Under the pieces are notes generated by a model. It made no database searches, had not been told where the DNA came from, and worked only from the letters and a program-made list of their open reading frames with translations. From Streptomyces pactum (GTDB taxonomy: Bacteria > Actinomycetota > Actinomycetes > Streptomycetales > Streptomycetaceae): 64,000 nt of DNA. The position numbers and the translations under genes are program-made. This document shows, piece by piece, positions 9,601 to 21,400 of this stretch. How positions within the stretch are numbered: the stretch's first letter is position 1; each line of letters opens with the position of its first letter. The stretch covers positions 2,854,501 to 2,918,500 of the forward strand of contig NZ_CP019724.1 of assembly GCF_002005225.1 (NCBI RefSeq), written 5' to 3'.

Positions 9601-12600
9601 GCTGGCGCTGTGGGCGGGCGGGCACTTCGGGCTCGACCGGGTGGCCGACCTCGTCCTGGAGCTGCCGCTCGTCCTGCCGGCACAGGGCGGACTGCGCGTG
9701 CAGCTCTGGGTGGGAACCGAGAAATCGGCGGGCGAACGCGAGTTCGGCCTGTACGCGCAGCACGAGCAGTCCGCCGAGGACGTGTGGACGCGGCACGCCC
9801 AAGGCACCCTCGCCGCGGCCCGCGGCGTACCGGACGGGGATCTGACGGCCTGGCCACCCGCGGGTGCCGAGGCGGTGGACATCGCCGGTCTGCACGCCGG
9901 TTTCGCCGCGGCCGGTTTCCACTACGGCCCGGTGTTCCAGGGGCTGCGCGCGGTGTGGCGGCTCGGGGACGAGGTGTACGCCGAGGTGCGGCTGCCCGAG
10001 GAGGCCGCCGGGGACGCCGGGGAGTTCGGGCTGCATCCGGCGCTCGCCGACGCCGCGCTGCACGCGTCCGCCTTCGCGGGCGGCGAGTTCGGCGGCGCCG
10101 GGCAGGGCAGGCTGCCGTTCGCGTGGCGCGGGGTGTCCCTGTACGCCGCGGGGGCGGCCGCGTTGAGGGTGCGGCTGACCCCGACCGGCCCGGACACGCT
10201 GGCGCTGCTGTTCGCCGACGCCACCGGCCGTCCGGTGGCCACGGTGGACTCACTGGTGGTACGGGCCGCCGACCGGCCGACCGCGCCGGACACCGCCGCG
10301 AGCGCGCTGCTGGTGCCCTCCTGGGTGCCGGTGGATCCGGTGGAACAGGCGGGCCGCTGGGCCGTGCTGGGCGCGGGACCGCTCGCCGGCCTCGCCGGGG
10401 CGGAGCGGTACGACGACCTGGCCGGGCTGGGCGCCGCGGTGGACGCGGGCGCCCCGGTTCCGGAGTTCGTCGTCGCCGCGTCCGGGCCGTCCGACGGCTC
10501 CTGCGACGCGCGCGGCGCGCACGACGCCGCCACGCGGGCGCTGGAGCTGCTGCAGTCGTGGCTCGCGGACGACCGGTTCGAGTCGTCCCTGCTGGTCACG
10601 GTGGTGCGGAACGCGGTGGCCGCCGAGGACGGCGCCGCCCCCGATCCGGCTCAGGCGGCCGTCTGGGGTCTGCTCGGCTCGGCCGTCACCGAGCATCCGG
10701 GCCGGATCGCCGTCGTGGACACCGACGGCACCCCCGAGTCCCTGGCCGCACTGCGCGGCGCGGTCGCGGACGAACCGCGGGTCGCCGTGCGGGCGGGCCG
10801 GGTCCTCGCGCCGAGGCTGTCCCGGGCCACGGGCACACCTGCGGCGGCCCGGGGGATCGATCCGAACGGTACCGCCCTGATCACCGGCGGCACCGGCACC
10901 CTCGGCGCCCTCCTCGCCCGCCACCTCGTCCACCACCACCACGTCACCCACCTCCACCTCACCAGCCGACGCGGACCCGACGCCCCCGGCGCCCGACAAC
11001 TCCACGACGAACTCACCCGCGCCGGCGCCCACATCACCCTCACCGCCTGCGACACCACCGACCCCACCGAACTGGCGAACCTCCTCGCCACCATCCCCCG
11101 AGAACACCCCCTCACCACCGTCATCCACACCGCCGGCACCCTCGACGACGCCACCACCACCAACCTCACCGACACCCAACTCCACACCGTCCTCCGACCC
11201 AAGATCGACACCGCCACCCACCTCCACCACCTCACCCTCGACCACCCCGTCACCACCTTCGTCCTCTACTCCTCCGCCGCCGGACAACTCGGCACCGCGG
11301 GACAGGCCAACTACGCCGCCGCCAACACCTACCTCGACGCCCTCGCCCACCACCGCCACGCCCACGGCCAACCCGCCACCTCACTCGCCTGGGGCCTGTG
11401 GAACACCCGCAGCGGCATGACCGGCCACCTCGACGACGAGCAGACGCTGCGCCGACTGGCCGAGGCGGGCATGCCGGGTGTCTCGGAGCAGCAGGGCCTG
11501 GCCCTGTTCGACACGGCGGTCGCGCTGGACGCCCCGGTCGTCGCGCCGTTGCCGCTGGCCCTCGGCGCGTTGCGCGCCCAGGCCGCCGCGGGCACGCTGC
11601 CTCCGCTCTTCCGGGGTCTGGTGCGGGCCCCGGTCCGGCGGGCCGGCGCCGCCGGCGGGCCGTCCGATACGGGCTCGGCGTTCGCGGAAAGGCTGCGGGA
11701 GCTGCCGGAGCAGGAGCGCACGCGTGTCCTGCTGGACCTGGTCCGCGCCGGCGCGGCGAGCGCGCTGGGTCATGCCACGCCCGACGCGCTGGACGCGCGG
11801 CGGACCTTCCGGGAGCTGGGCTTCGACTCGCTGGCCGCCATCGAGCTGCGCAACGCGGTGGGTGCGGCGACGGGACTGCGGCTGCCCGCCACCCTGGTCT
11901 TCGACCATCCGACGCCGTCGGCGGTGGCGGACTTCCTGCTGGGTGAGCTGACCGGTCACGCGCCGGGTCCTGACGTGCCGCGGCCGGCCGCGGAGCGGTC
12001 CGAAGAACCCGTCGCCATCGTCGGGATGGCGTGCCGCTACCCCGGCGGGGTGGCCACGCCGGAAGACCTGTGGGACCTGGTCGCGGCCGGCCGGGACGCG
12101 GTCTGCGGCATGCCCGAGGACCGCGGCTGGGACGTGGAGCGGCTCTACGACCCGGAGGGGGCCAGGCCCGGCACCTCGTACGTGCGCCAGGGCGGCTTCC
12201 TGCTGGACGCGGCCGACTTCGACCCGGAGTTCTTCGGCATCTCGCCTCGTGAGGCACTGGCCATGGACCCGCAGCAGCGGCTGCTGCTGGAGACGTCCTG
12301 GGAGGCACTGGAGCGGGCCGGCCTGGACCCGCGCGCGCTGCGCGGCAGCCGGACCGGGGTGTTCACCGGCATGATGTACCACGATTACGGCGCCGACCGC
12401 GACGGGCTGCCCGAGGAGGTCGAAGGGCTCATCGGAACCGGCTCGGCCGGCAGCGTCGCCTCGGGCCGTATCGCGTTCACGCTGGGTCTGGAGGGGCCGG
12501 CGGTCACTCTCGACACGGCCTGCTCCTCCTCGCTGGTGGCCCTGCACCTGGCGGTACAGGCACTGCGTACCGGGGAGTGCGACCTGGCGCTGGCCGGTGG

Positions 12601-15600
12601 TGTGACCGTGATGTCCACCCCCGGGGTGTTCGTGGAGCTGTCCCGGCAGGGCGGGCTGTCCCCCGACGGCCGCTGCCGGTCCTTCGCGGCGGGCGCGGAC
12701 GGCACGGGCTGGGGCGAGGGCGCCGGCCTGCTGCTGGTCGAGCGGCTGTCCGACGCGCGCCGAGACGGCCACCCGGTACTGGCCGTGGTGCGGGGCAGCG
12801 CGGTCAACCAGGACGGCGCGTCCAACGGGCTGACCGCACCCAACGGTCCCTCGCAGCAGCGGGTGATCCGGCAGGCCCTGGAGTCCGCCCGGCTCGGACC
12901 CGCGGACGTCGACGTGGTGGAGGCGCACGGCACCGGCACCACGCTGGGCGACCCCATCGAGGCGCAGGCCCTGCTCGCCACCTACGGCCGGGAGCGGTCC
13001 GCCGACCGCCCGCTGTGGCTGGGCTCGGTCAAGTCCAACATGGGGCACACACAGGCGGCGGCCGGTGTGGCGGGCATCATCAAGATGGTCATGGCGATGC
13101 GGCACGGCGTGCTGCCCAGGACCCTCCACGTGGACGAGCCGACGCCCGAGGTGGACTGGTCCACGGGCACGGTGGAACTGCTCGCCGAGGAGCGGCCGTG
13201 GCCGGCGGACGGCCGTCCGCGCCGGGCCGCCGTGTCCTCGTTCGGTATCAGCGGCACCAACGCCCACGTCGTCATCGAACAGCCACCGGCCGACGAGCCG
13301 GCCGAACCGTCCGGGCCGGTCCCGGGCGGAGTGCTGCCGTGGGTGCTCTCCGCGCACAGCCGCGACGCGCTGTACGCCCAGGCCGACCGCCTGGTCACCC
13401 ATGTCACGCGGCGACCGGAGCTGTCCGCGGCGGACGTCGCCGCCGCCCTGGCGGGCAGGGCCCGACTGGCCCACCGGGCGGTGGTGCTGGGCGACGACCG
13501 GGAGGAACTGCTGGCGACGGCGGCCGGGCTGGCCCGCCTGGCCGAGGAGCCGGACGCGGTGCCGCCGCCCGGCGTGGTGACGGGTGCGGTGCCCGGCGAG
13601 CACCGTGTCGTCTTCGTCTTCCCCGGTCAGGGAGCACAGTGGGCGGGCATGGCCGCGGAACTGCTCGACTGCGAGCCGGTCTTCCGGGAGCGGATGCTGG
13701 AGTGCGAGCGGGCGCTGAGCCCGCACGTCGACTGGTCGCTGCTCGCCGTGCTGCGGCGGGAGGCGGACACGCCGCCGTGGGACCGGGTGGACGTGGTGCA
13801 GCCGGCGCTGTGGGCGGTGATGGTGTCACTGGCCGCGCTGTGGCGTGCCTACGGCGTCGAACCGGACGCCGTGCTCGGTCACTCGCAGGGCGAGATAGCC
13901 GCCGCCTGTGTCTGCGGTGCCCTCAGCCTCGACGACGGGGCCCGGGTGGTCGCGCTGCGGGCCGGGGCGATCGGGTCGGTGCTGGCCGGGCGGGGCGGGA
14001 TGGTGTCGCTGGCGCTGCCCGCGGCGGCGGCCCGGGAGCTGACCGCCGGGTGGCCCGGGCGGGTCTCCGTGGCCTCCGTCAACGGGCCGGCCAGCACTGT
14101 GGTGGCGGGTGAGCCCGACGCGCTCGACGCGCTGCTCGCCCGGTGCGACGAGAACGGTGTCCGGGCCCGGCGCATCCCGGTGGACTACGCCTCGCACACC
14201 GCCCAGGTGGAGGCGATCGAGGCCGACCTGGCCGCCGCGCTGGCGGGGATCACGCCGCGCGCGGCGTCCGTCCCGTTCTTCTCGACGCTCACCGGTGCCC
14301 CGTTGGACACGACGGAGCTGGACGCCGGGTACTGGTACCGGAACCTGCGCCACACGGTGGAGTTCGAGGCGGCCACCCGAGCCGCGCTGGACGAGGGCTG
14401 CACGGTCTTCGCGGAGATCAGTCCGCACCCGGTGCTGGTGCCCTCGCTCCAGGACAGCATCGACGCGGCGGGCCGCGCCGCGGTGGCGGTGGGGTCGCTG
14501 CGCAGGGACGACGGCGGCGCACGGCGCTGGCGTACCTCGGTCGCCGAACTCGGCGTGCTGGGCGTCGAGGTCGACTGGTCGCCGGTGCTCGGTCCGCCCG
14601 GCGCCCGGCCTCCGGTGGAGCTGCCGACCTACGCCTTCCGACGCCGGCGGTTCTGGCTGGAGTCCCGCCGTGGCGCCGGCGACCTGACCACGACGGGCCT
14701 GGAGGTGGCGGACCACCCGCTGCTGGGCGCGTCCGTGGCGCTGGCGGGCGGCGAGGGCGTGCTGTTCACCGGCCGGCTGTCCGGGCGTACCCACCCCTGG
14801 CTGCTCGACCACGCCGTCTCGGGCACGGTTCTGCTGCCGGGCACCGCCTTCGTGGACCTGGCGATCAGGGCGGGCGACCGGCTCGACCGGCCGCACCTGG
14901 ACGAACTCACCCTGCACGCGCCGCTGCTGCTGGGCACCGGCGCCCAGGACGAGGTGACGGTGCAGGTCCGGGCCACGCCGGACGACGACGGGGACCGGGC
15001 CACGGTCACCGTGCACTCCCGTACCGGCGAGGCGGGCTGGGTACTGCACGCGTCCGGCGTCCTGGGCCGGGAGGCGGACGAGGAGCCCGCGCCGGAGCCG
15101 GCCTGGCCGCCGGCCGGGGCGGAGCCGGTGGAGGCGGACGGCGTCTACGACGTCCTCGCCGAGGGCGGCTACCACTACGGGCCGGCCTTCCGGGGCCTGC
15201 ACGGGGTGTGGCGGCGCGGCGAGGAGCTGTTCGCCGAGATCCGGCTGCCGGAGTCCGAGCGGGAGGAGGCGGAGCGCTACGGCGTGCATCCGGCACTGCT
15301 GGACGCCGCCCTGCACGCCATGGCGTTCGCCGCGGATCCGGACGCGGGGGTGCGGCTGCCGTTCTCCTGGACGGGGGTGCGCCTGTACGCGACCGGCGCG
15401 ACCACGGCCCGGGTGCGGCTGACCCCGTCCGGGGACCGGCTCGGTGTGCTGCTCACCGACGAGGCCGGACACCCGGTGGTGTCGGTGGGGGCCCTGGTGA
15501 CCCGGCCCGCCGACCTCGGCCGGCCCGCGGACACCGCCGTACGGGAGGCGCTGCTCCATCTCGACTGGTCCGTCGTGCCCGACGGGACCGAGGACGGTGG

Positions 15601-18412
15601 GCCGGCCGGGACGTACGCGCTCGTCGGTGACGACCCGTTCGGTCTGGCGGGCCCGGACGCGCGAGTGCCGGTGGTGTCCGGTACGGAGGAACTGGCCGCC
15701 GTCGGCCCGGTTCCGGACCTCGTGGTGCGCTGCCTGGCGCCCCGGGGGACGGACGATCCCGCGGCGGCCGCGCACGCGGCGGCGCAGGAGACGCTCGGGT
15801 GGCTGCGCGACTGGCTCGCCGACGACCGGTTCGCCCGGTCCCGCCTGGTGCTGGTGACCTCCGGGGCGGTGGCCGCGGGCGACGGTGAGGATGTCACCGA
15901 TCTCGGCAACGCGGCCTGTTGGGGCCTGGTGACCTCGGCCCAGACCGAGAACCCCGGGCGCCTGGCCCTCGTCGACCTGGACGGGCACGACGCGTCCCGG
16001 GACGCGTTCGGGGCCGCGCTGCGCTCCGCCGAGCCCCGGGTCGCGATCCGCGGGGGCGCGGTCACGGCGCCGCGGCTGGCGCGGACCGCGTCGCATCCGG
16101 CGCTGCTGCCGCCCCCGGGGCCGGTCCCGTGGCGGCTGGAGAGCACCGGCCGGGGCACGATCGAGAACGTGGCCCTGGTGCCCTGCCCCGAGGTCCTCGA
16201 CCCGCTCGGGCCCGGACAGGTACGGATCGCCGTGCACGCGGTCGGGCTGAACTTCCGGGACGTCATCGTCGCCCTCGGCATGGTCGAGGGGCAGAACGGC
16301 ATCGGCGGCGACGTCGCCGGCACCGTCCTGGAGGTGGGGTCCCAGGTGGCCAACGTGGCCGCGGGCGACCGGGTGCTGGGCCTGTGCCCGGACTCGTTCG
16401 GTCCGGTGGCAGTGTGCGACAGCCGGTTCCTGACGCCGATGCCGGACGGCTGGTCCTACGAGCAGGCGGCGACGGTCCCGATCACGCATCTCACCGCGTA
16501 CTACGGGCTGGTGGACCTGGCGGGCGTCCAGCCCGGTGAATCGGTGCTGGTGCACGCGGCGGCGGGCGGCGTCGGGGTCGCGGCCGTCCAACTGGCCCGT
16601 CGGCTGGGAGCCGAGGTCTTCGGCACCGCCAGCCCCGGCAAGTGGGAGACGCTGCGGGAGTACGGGCTCGACGACAAGCACATCGCCAACTCGCGGACCC
16701 TGGAGTTCGAGCAGGAGTTCCTGGAGTCCAGCGGCGGGCGCGGCATGGACGTCGTCCTGGACTGCCTGGCCGGCGAGTTCGTCGAGGCGGGGCTGCGCCT
16801 GCTGCCGCGCGGCGGCCGGTTCCTGGAGATGGGCAAGACCGACAAGCGAGACCCGGAGCAGGTCGCCGCCGGCCACCCGGGCGTGCGCTACCAGGCCTAC
16901 GACCTGCTGGAGGCCGGGCCGGACCGGATCCAGGAGATGCTGGTCGCGGTGATGGACCTGTACCGCGAAGGGGGTCTGCGCCGGCCGCCGGTCACCGTCT
17001 ACGACCTGCGGCGGGCACGGGAGGCGATGCGGGACCTGAGCCAGGCCAAGCTGGTCGGCAAGGCCGTGCTGACCGTGCCGCGGGGGATCGATCCGAACGG
17101 TACCGCCCTGATCACCGGCGGCACCGGCACCCTCGGCGCCCTCCTCGCCCGCCACCTCGTCCACCACCACCACGTCACCCACCTCCACCTCACCAGCCGA
17201 CGCGGACCCGACGCCCCCGGCGCCCGACAACTCCACGACGAACTCACCCGCGCCGGCGCCCACATCACCCTCACCGCCTGCGACACCACCGACCCCGCCG
17301 AACTGGCGAACCTCCTCGCCACCATCCCCCGAGAACACCCCCTCACCACCGTCATCCACACCGCCGGCACCCTCGACGACGCCACCACCACCAACCTCAC
17401 CGACACCCAACTCCACACCGTCCTCCGACCCAAGATCGACACCGCCACCCACCTCCACCACCTCACCCTCGACCACCCCGTCACCACCTTCGTCCTCTAC
17501 TCCTCCGCCGCCGGACAACTCGGCACCGCGGGACAGGCCAACTACGCCGCCGCCAACACCTACCTCGACGCCCTCGCCCACCACCGCCACGCCCACGGCC
17601 AACCCGCCACCTCACTCGCCTGGGGCCTGTGGAACACCCGCAGCGGCATGACCGGCCACCTCGACGACGACGACGTCCGGCGCATGGAACGGGCGGGCAT
17701 GCGACCGCTGGACGACGAGGAGGGCCTGGCCCTGTTCGACCTCGCCGTCGGGGCGGACGTACCGCTTCAGGTGATCACCCGGCTGACCGCGTCGGCCCTG
17801 CGCGGTGGGGCGGATGGCGTGCCGCACCTGTTCCGGGGCCTGGCGGGCGGCACCGTCCGGCGGGTGGTGCGGTCCGGCGGCGACGGCTCCGAGTTGCGGA
17901 CCCGGCTGACCGGGCTGGCCCCCGCGGAGCAGCGGCGCAGGCTGCTGGAGCTGGTCCGGTCGAACGCGGCCACCGTGCTGGGCCATCCGTCGGCGGAGGC
18001 CGTCACGGCGGAGCAGTCCTTCAAGGACCTGGGCTTCGACTCGCTGACCGCCGTGGAGTTCCGCAACCGGCTCGGGGCGGCGACCGGACTGCGGCTGCCC
18101 GCCACGCTCGTGTTCGAGCATCCGACCCCGGCCGCGCTGGCCGGCCAGTTGCTGACGGAGCTCGCTCCGGCCGGGCTGTCGGGCGTCGAGGCGGCGCTGA
18201 CGGAGGTGGACGCGCTGGAGACCACGCTGGCGGACATCGCGGCGGCCGACGGCGACCACGAGCGCGTCCTGCGGCGGCTGCGCGGCCTGGTGTCCAAGTG
18301 GAGCACCCCGGAGGGCGGACCGGCGGCCGGTGACGGGGACGGGCTCGACGACCTCGACACGGCCACCACCGACGACCTCTTCGACGCGATTGACAAGGGT
18401 TTCGGTCTCTGA
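6620..18412 (+). CDS. olmA6: Modular PKS, oligomycin modules 10 and 11
   Basis: 3930 residues. The GTG at 6620 is chosen because the protein then begins with the class 1a docking coiled coil ([12 protein letters not shown]). Module 10: KS (Cys206), AT (GHSVG Ser670; HAFH 770-773, malonyl), DH (His979, Asp1144), KR (NADPH loop from 1417, LDD motif, Tyr1565), ACP (Ser1737). Module 11: KS (Cys1968), AT (GHSQG Ser2422; YASH 2523-2526, methylmalonyl), DH (His2731), ER (about 3170-3480), KR (Tyr3642), ACP (Ser3808), then a class 1a C-terminal docking helix ([12 protein letters not shown]). Products: the C16=C17 alkene, then a reduced C15 with a C14 methyl. The two KR domains share a 590-bp near-identical cassette. 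The ribosome site is weak (GGGGCGGG). Numbering A6 is from memory. Confidence 0.93.
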   Translation: MTNEAQLVDYLKKMAADLRQAHRRIRKLEAEGAEPVAIVGMACRLPGGVGSPDELWDLMVRGEDAVTGMPTDRGWDLGALYDPDPDRPGTSYAMEGGFVTGATEFDAEFFGISPREALAMDPQQRLLLETAWEALENTGLDPRSLAGSRTGVFTGLMYHDYATGSGPLPDEVEGYLSTGTAASVASGRISYFLGLEGPAVTLDTACSSSLVTLHLAVQALRDEECDLALAGGATVMSTPATFVENSRQRGLARDGRCKSFAAAADGVGWGEGSALLVVERLSDARRKGHQVLAVVRGSAVNQDGASNGLTSPNGPSQQRVIRQALESARLGPADVDVVEAHGTGTTLGDPIEAQALLATYGRDRPADRPLRLGSVKSNIGHTQAAAGAAGIIKMILSMRHEQVPRSLHIDRPTPEVDWSAGAVELLAENHPWPRTDRPRRAGVSSFGISGTNAHVVLEEPEPEPVQDADETGPDGTAGTAGAAPRGLPVVPVVLSAATAAALPAQAARLHAHLLDRPELALDDAACALATTRTAFGHRAVVVAEDRADLLDKLAELAAGGSPAGLVSGIADEVRGAVLFTGQGAQRPGMGQELYAAFPSFASALDDVCEELDARLDRPLRPLLFAAADSAEGRLLDRTLYTQSATFALGVALFRLLDEWGVRPRLLAGHSVGELTAAHVSGMLSLSDACELVTARGRLMQRLPEGGAMVSVAATVEEVLPQLAGHESVAGIAAVNGPGSVVVSGDEDVVVAIAAHFTGMGRATRRLPVSHAFHSPLMEPVVAELRQVAGRLSFGEPAIPVVSSVTGTLLDPADWADPAYWARQVREPVVFHEVVRTLAAEGVSVFLELGADAALTSMVEETLASEEAAAAVAVPALRRRRSEVHTLTALLAHAHTAGAGVDWSAFFGSRPTRPVPLPTYAFEGTRYWLRGVPGPGDVAAAGLAPAGHPLLGATLVPAAEGGRLFTGRLSVESHPWLADHAIDGTALLPGTAVAELALWAGGHFGLDRVADLVLELPLVLPAQGGLRVQLWVGTEKSAGEREFGLYAQHEQSAEDVWTRHAQGTLAAARGVPDGDLTAWPPAGAEAVDIAGLHAGFAAAGFHYGPVFQGLRAVWRLGDEVYAEVRLPEEAAGDAGEFGLHPALADAALHASAFAGGEFGGAGQGRLPFAWRGVSLYAAGAAALRVRLTPTGPDTLALLFADATGRPVATVDSLVVRAADRPTAPDTAASALLVPSWVPVDPVEQAGRWAVLGAGPLAGLAGAERYDDLAGLGAAVDAGAPVPEFVVAASGPSDGSCDARGAHDAATRALELLQSWLADDRFESSLLVTVVRNAVAAEDGAAPDPAQAAVWGLLGSAVTEHPGRIAVVDTDGTPESLAALRGAVADEPRVAVRAGRVLAPRLSRATGTPAAARGIDPNGTALITGGTGTLGALLARHLVHHHHVTHLHLTSRRGPDAPGARQLHDELTRAGAHITLTACDTTDPTELANLLATIPREHPLTTVIHTAGTLDDATTTNLTDTQLHTVLRPKIDTATHLHHLTLDHPVTTFVLYSSAAGQLGTAGQANYAAANTYLDALAHHRHAHGQPATSLAWGLWNTRSGMTGHLDDEQTLRRLAEAGMPGVSEQQGLALFDTAVALDAPVVAPLPLALGALRAQAAAGTLPPLFRGLVRAPVRRAGAAGGPSDTGSAFAERLRELPEQERTRVLLDLVRAGAASALGHATPDALDARRTFRELGFDSLAAIELRNAVGAATGLRLPATLVFDHPTPSAVADFLLGELTGHAPGPDVPRPAAERSEEPVAIVGMACRYPGGVATPEDLWDLVAAGRDAVCGMPEDRGWDVERLYDPEGARPGTSYVRQGGFLLDAADFDPEFFGISPREALAMDPQQRLLLETSWEALERAGLDPRALRGSRTGVFTGMMYHDYGADRDGLPEEVEGLIGTGSAGSVASGRIAFTLGLEGPAVTLDTACSSSLVALHLAVQALRTGECDLALAGGVTVMSTPGVFVELSRQGGLSPDGRCRSFAAGADGTGWGEGAGLLLVERLSDARRDGHPVLAVVRGSAVNQDGASNGLTAPNGPSQQRVIRQALESARLGPADVDVVEAHGTGTTLGDPIEAQALLATYGRERSADRPLWLGSVKSNMGHTQAAAGVAGIIKMVMAMRHGVLPRTLHVDEPTPEVDWSTGTVELLAEERPWPADGRPRRAAVSSFGISGTNAHVVIEQPPADEPAEPSGPVPGGVLPWVLSAHSRDALYAQADRLVTHVTRRPELSAADVAAALAGRARLAHRAVVLGDDREELLATAAGLARLAEEPDAVPPPGVVTGAVPGEHRVVFVFPGQGAQWAGMAAELLDCEPVFRERMLECERALSPHVDWSLLAVLRREADTPPWDRVDVVQPALWAVMVSLAALWRAYGVEPDAVLGHSQGEIAAACVCGALSLDDGARVVALRAGAIGSVLAGRGGMVSLALPAAAARELTAGWPGRVSVASVNGPASTVVAGEPDALDALLARCDENGVRARRIPVDYASHTAQVEAIEADLAAALAGITPRAASVPFFSTLTGAPLDTTELDAGYWYRNLRHTVEFEAATRAALDEGCTVFAEISPHPVLVPSLQDSIDAAGRAAVAVGSLRRDDGGARRWRTSVAELGVLGVEVDWSPVLGPPGARPPVELPTYAFRRRRFWLESRRGAGDLTTTGLEVADHPLLGASVALAGGEGVLFTGRLSGRTHPWLLDHAVSGTVLLPGTAFVDLAIRAGDRLDRPHLDELTLHAPLLLGTGAQDEVTVQVRATPDDDGDRATVTVHSRTGEAGWVLHASGVLGREADEEPAPEPAWPPAGAEPVEADGVYDVLAEGGYHYGPAFRGLHGVWRRGEELFAEIRLPESEREEAERYGVHPALLDAALHAMAFAADPDAGVRLPFSWTGVRLYATGATTARVRLTPSGDRLGVLLTDEAGHPVVSVGALVTRPADLGRPADTAVREALLHLDWSVVPDGTEDGGPAGTYALVGDDPFGLAGPDARVPVVSGTEELAAVGPVPDLVVRCLAPRGTDDPAAAAHAAAQETLGWLRDWLADDRFARSRLVLVTSGAVAAGDGEDVTDLGNAACWGLVTSAQTENPGRLALVDLDGHDASRDAFGAALRSAEPRVAIRGGAVTAPRLARTASHPALLPPPGPVPWRLESTGRGTIENVALVPCPEVLDPLGPGQVRIAVHAVGLNFRDVIVALGMVEGQNGIGGDVAGTVLEVGSQVANVAAGDRVLGLCPDSFGPVAVCDSRFLTPMPDGWSYEQAATVPITHLTAYYGLVDLAGVQPGESVLVHAAAGGVGVAAVQLARRLGAEVFGTASPGKWETLREYGLDDKHIANSRTLEFEQEFLESSGGRGMDVVLDCLAGEFVEAGLRLLPRGGRFLEMGKTDKRDPEQVAAGHPGVRYQAYDLLEAGPDRIQEMLVAVMDLYREGGLRRPPVTVYDLRRAREAMRDLSQAKLVGKAVLTVPRGIDPNGTALITGGTGTLGALLARHLVHHHHVTHLHLTSRRGPDAPGARQLHDELTRAGAHITLTACDTTDPAELANLLATIPREHPLTTVIHTAGTLDDATTTNLTDTQLHTVLRPKIDTATHLHHLTLDHPVTTFVLYSSAAGQLGTAGQANYAAANTYLDALAHHRHAHGQPATSLAWGLWNTRSGMTGHLDDDDVRRMERAGMRPLDDEEGLALFDLAVGADVPLQVITRLTASALRGGADGVPHLFRGLAGGTVRRVVRSGGDGSELRTRLTGLAPAEQRRRLLELVRSNAATVLGHPSAEAVTAEQSFKDLGFDSLTAVEFRNRLGAATGLRLPATLVFEHPTPAALAGQLLTELAPAGLSGVEAALTEVDALETTLADIAAADGDHERVLRRLRGLVSKWSTPEGGPAAGDGDGLDDLDTATTDDLFDAIDKGFGL
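10850..11439 (+). repeat. 590-bp KR cassette, copy 1 (module 10)
   Basis: Identical to 17081-17670 except A11066 versus G17297 (Thr versus Ala). It spans the whole KR catalytic region. Codons almost all end in C, and the protein is unusually His/Thr-rich, unlike the flanking sequence. Confidence 0.95.
17081..17670 (+). repeat. 590-bp KR cassette, copy 2 (module 11)
   Basis: Direct repeat of 10850-11439 at an offset of 6231 bp, with one mismatch. The joins are abrupt: upstream it meets the ER of module 11, and downstream the KR-ACP linker diverges at once. Confidence 0.95.
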
Positions 18413-18456
18413 CCGACGCCGATCGTCCGGGAACACCATCAAGGAGCTGCTAGCTA

Positions 18457-21400
18457 ATGTCCGACGAGGAGAAGGTCCGCGACTACCTCAAGCGGGCTGT
18501 CGCCGAGGCGCGCGGCCTCCAGCACCGGCTGCGCGAGGTCGAGGACAAGGCGCGCGAGCCGATCGCCGTCGTCGGCATGGCCTGCCGGTTCCCGGGCGGG
18601 GTGCGGACACCGGAGGACCTGTGGCGCATGGTGGCGCAGGGGGACGACGCGATCGCGGGGTTCCCCGCCGACCGCGGCTGGGACGTGGACCGGCTGTACC
18701 GCTCCGACGCCCAGGAGTCCGGCGCCTCCACCACCCTGGAGGGCGGGTTCCTGGAGGGCGCGGGCGACTTCGACGGGGACTTCTTCGGAATCTCGCCGCG
18801 TGAGGCCCTCGCGACCGACCCCCAGCAGCGGCTGCTGCTGGAGTCCTCGTGGGAGGCGCTGGAGCGCTCCCAGGTCGACCCCCGCTCGCTGCGCGGCAGC
18901 GCCACCGGGGTGTTCTTCGGGGGCACGGGCGGCGATTTCGCCGGCCTGCTGGCCGCGTCACCGCAGGCCCTGGACGGCTACATGCTGACCGGCACCTCCA
19001 GCAGCGTGCTGTCGGGCCGGGTCTCGTACCTGCTGGGGCTGACGGGGCCCGCGGTGACGGTGGACACCGCCTGTTCCTCCTCGCTGGTCTCCGTGCACCT
19101 GGCGACGCAGGCCCTGCGCAAGGACGAGATATCGCTGGCCCTGGCCGGTGGCGTGTCGGTGCTGGCGACCCCCGGCGCCTTCCCCGAGTTCTCCCGGCAG
19201 GGCGGCCTGGCCGCCGACGGCCGGTGCAAGGCGTTCGCGGCCTCGGCGGACGGTACCGGCTGGGGCGAGGGCGTCGGCGTCCTCGTACTGGAACGGCTCT
19301 CCGACGCCCTGCGTGCCGGTCGCCCGGTGCTCGCCGTGCTCCGGGAGAGCGGGATCAACCAGGACGGTGCCAGCAACGGCCTCACCGCGCCCAGCGGTCC
19401 CGCCCAGCGCCGGCTCATCCTGCGCACCCTCGACAACGCCGGGCTGGCCACCGCCGACGTCGATCTGGTGGAGGCGCACGGCACGGGCACCAAGCTGGGC
19501 GACCCGATCGAGGCCCGGGCACTGCTGGCGACCTACGGCCAGGACCGCCCGGCCGACCGGCCGCTGTACCTCGGCTCGGTGAAGTCGAACATCGGCCACA
19601 CGCAGTACGCCGCCGGAGTCAGCGGCGTGATCAAGACGGTCATGGCCCTCAGGCACGGCGTCATGCCGAAGACGCTGCACGTGGACGAGCCGACGCCGCA
19701 CGTGGACTGGTCCGCGGGCGCGGTGGAGCTGCTGACCGAGAACCGGCCCTGGCCCCCGGCCGACCGTCCGCGCCGGGCCGCGGTGTCCTCCTTCGGAGTC
19801 AGCGGCACGAACGCGCACGTGATTCTGGAGGAGGCGCCGCAGGCCGGTCCGGTGGAACCGGAGGCGGAGAGCGGGGTGGCGCCGGTGTCGTCGCCGGTGG
19901 TGCCGTGGGCGCTGTCGGGCCGGACGGAGGCGGCGCTGCGGGCGCAGGCGGCGCGGCTGGTGGAGCACCTGGAGCGTGATCCCGACGCGTCCTGGCTGGA
20001 CGTGGGGTGCTCGCTGGTGCGGACGCGGTCGGCGTTCGAGCAGCGTGCGGTGGTGCTGGGCGCCGGCCGGGAGGAGTTGCTGGCGGGGGTGCGTGCGGTC
20101 GCCGGGGGCACGCACGCGCCGGGAGTGGTCACCGGGCGGGCCGCCGACTGCGGTGTGGTGTTCGTGTTCCCGGGTCAGGGTTCGCAGTGGGTCGGTATGG
20201 GGCGTGAGTTGTGGGACGCGTCGCCGGTGTTCGCGGAGTCGATGGTGGCGTGTGAGCGTGCGCTGGCTCCGTTCACGGACTGGTCGTTGCGGGATGTGGT
20301 CTTCCGTGACGGTGATGATCCGTTGTGGGCGCGGGTGGATGTGGTGCAGCCGGTGTTGTGGGCGGTGATGGTGTCGCTGGCCGCGGTGTGGCGTTCGTTC
20401 GGGGTGGAGCCGGCCGCGGTGGTGGGCCATTCGCAGGGTGAGGTGGCGGCCGCGTGTGTGGCGGGCGGGTTGTCGTTGCAGGACGGTGCGCGGGTCGTGG
20501 CGGTGCGTTCGCGGCTGGTGCGGGAGAGGCTGTCGGGCCGGGGCGGTATGGGTTCGGTGGCGTTGCCGGTGGCGGAGGTGGAGGAGCGGCTGGCCGGGTT
20601 CGGGGGCCGGGTGGGGGTCGCGGCGGTGAACGGTCCGTCGTCGGTGGTGGTCTCGGGTGAGACCGAGGCGCTGGAGGCGTTGCTGGCTCAGTGCGAGGAG
20701 GAGGGGGTGCGGGCCCGTCGCATCGCGGTGGACTACGCCTCCCACTCCGCCCAGGTGGACGCGCTGAACGAGGATCTGCTGGCGGAGCTGGCGGAGATAC
20801 GCCCGCAGTCCTCGTCGGTGGCGTTCTATTCCACGGTGACGGGCGAGCAGGCCGACACCGCCGGGGTCGACGCGGCCTACTGGCTGCGGAACATGCGGGA
20901 GACGGTCGCCTTCGAGGCCGCCGTGCGCACCGCCGTCGACGAGGGGAACCGCACCCTGCTGGAGATCAGCCCGCACCCCGTGGTGGTCATGGCCGTGCAG
21001 GAGGTCATCGACGGCATGGGAGTCGCGGCCCACGTCTCCGGCTCCGTGCGCCGCGACGACGCGGGCGCCGACCGGCTGCTGGCGTCGCTGGCCGAGGCGT
21101 ACGCGGCCGGCGCACCCGTCGACTGGACGAGGCTCTTCCGCGGCACCGACGCGCGTCCCGTGGACCTGCCCACCTACGCCTTCCAGCGGGAGCGGTACTG
21201 GCTGCGCCCGCCTGCCTCCGGCTCCGGTGACGTGACCGCCGCCGGTCTGCGCTCCCCCGGGCATCCGCTGCTCGGGGCCGCCGTGGAGCCGGCGGAGTCC
21301 GACGGCCTGATCCTCACCGGGCGCCTCTCGCTGCGCGACCACCCCTGGCTGGCCGACCACCGCGTCATGGGCACCGTCCCCCTCCCGGGGACCGCGTTCG

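Noticed and set aside
13826..17602. Long minus-strand frame opposite modules 10-11
   Set aside because: Repetitive Gly/Val-rich and Arg/His-rich product caused by the skewed KR cassette on the other strand; no start signal or family.
18451..18459. GCTAGC restriction-like site before the module 12 ATG as a sign of engineering
   Set aside because: A six-base site occurs by chance, and the surrounding spacer and ribosome site look natural.
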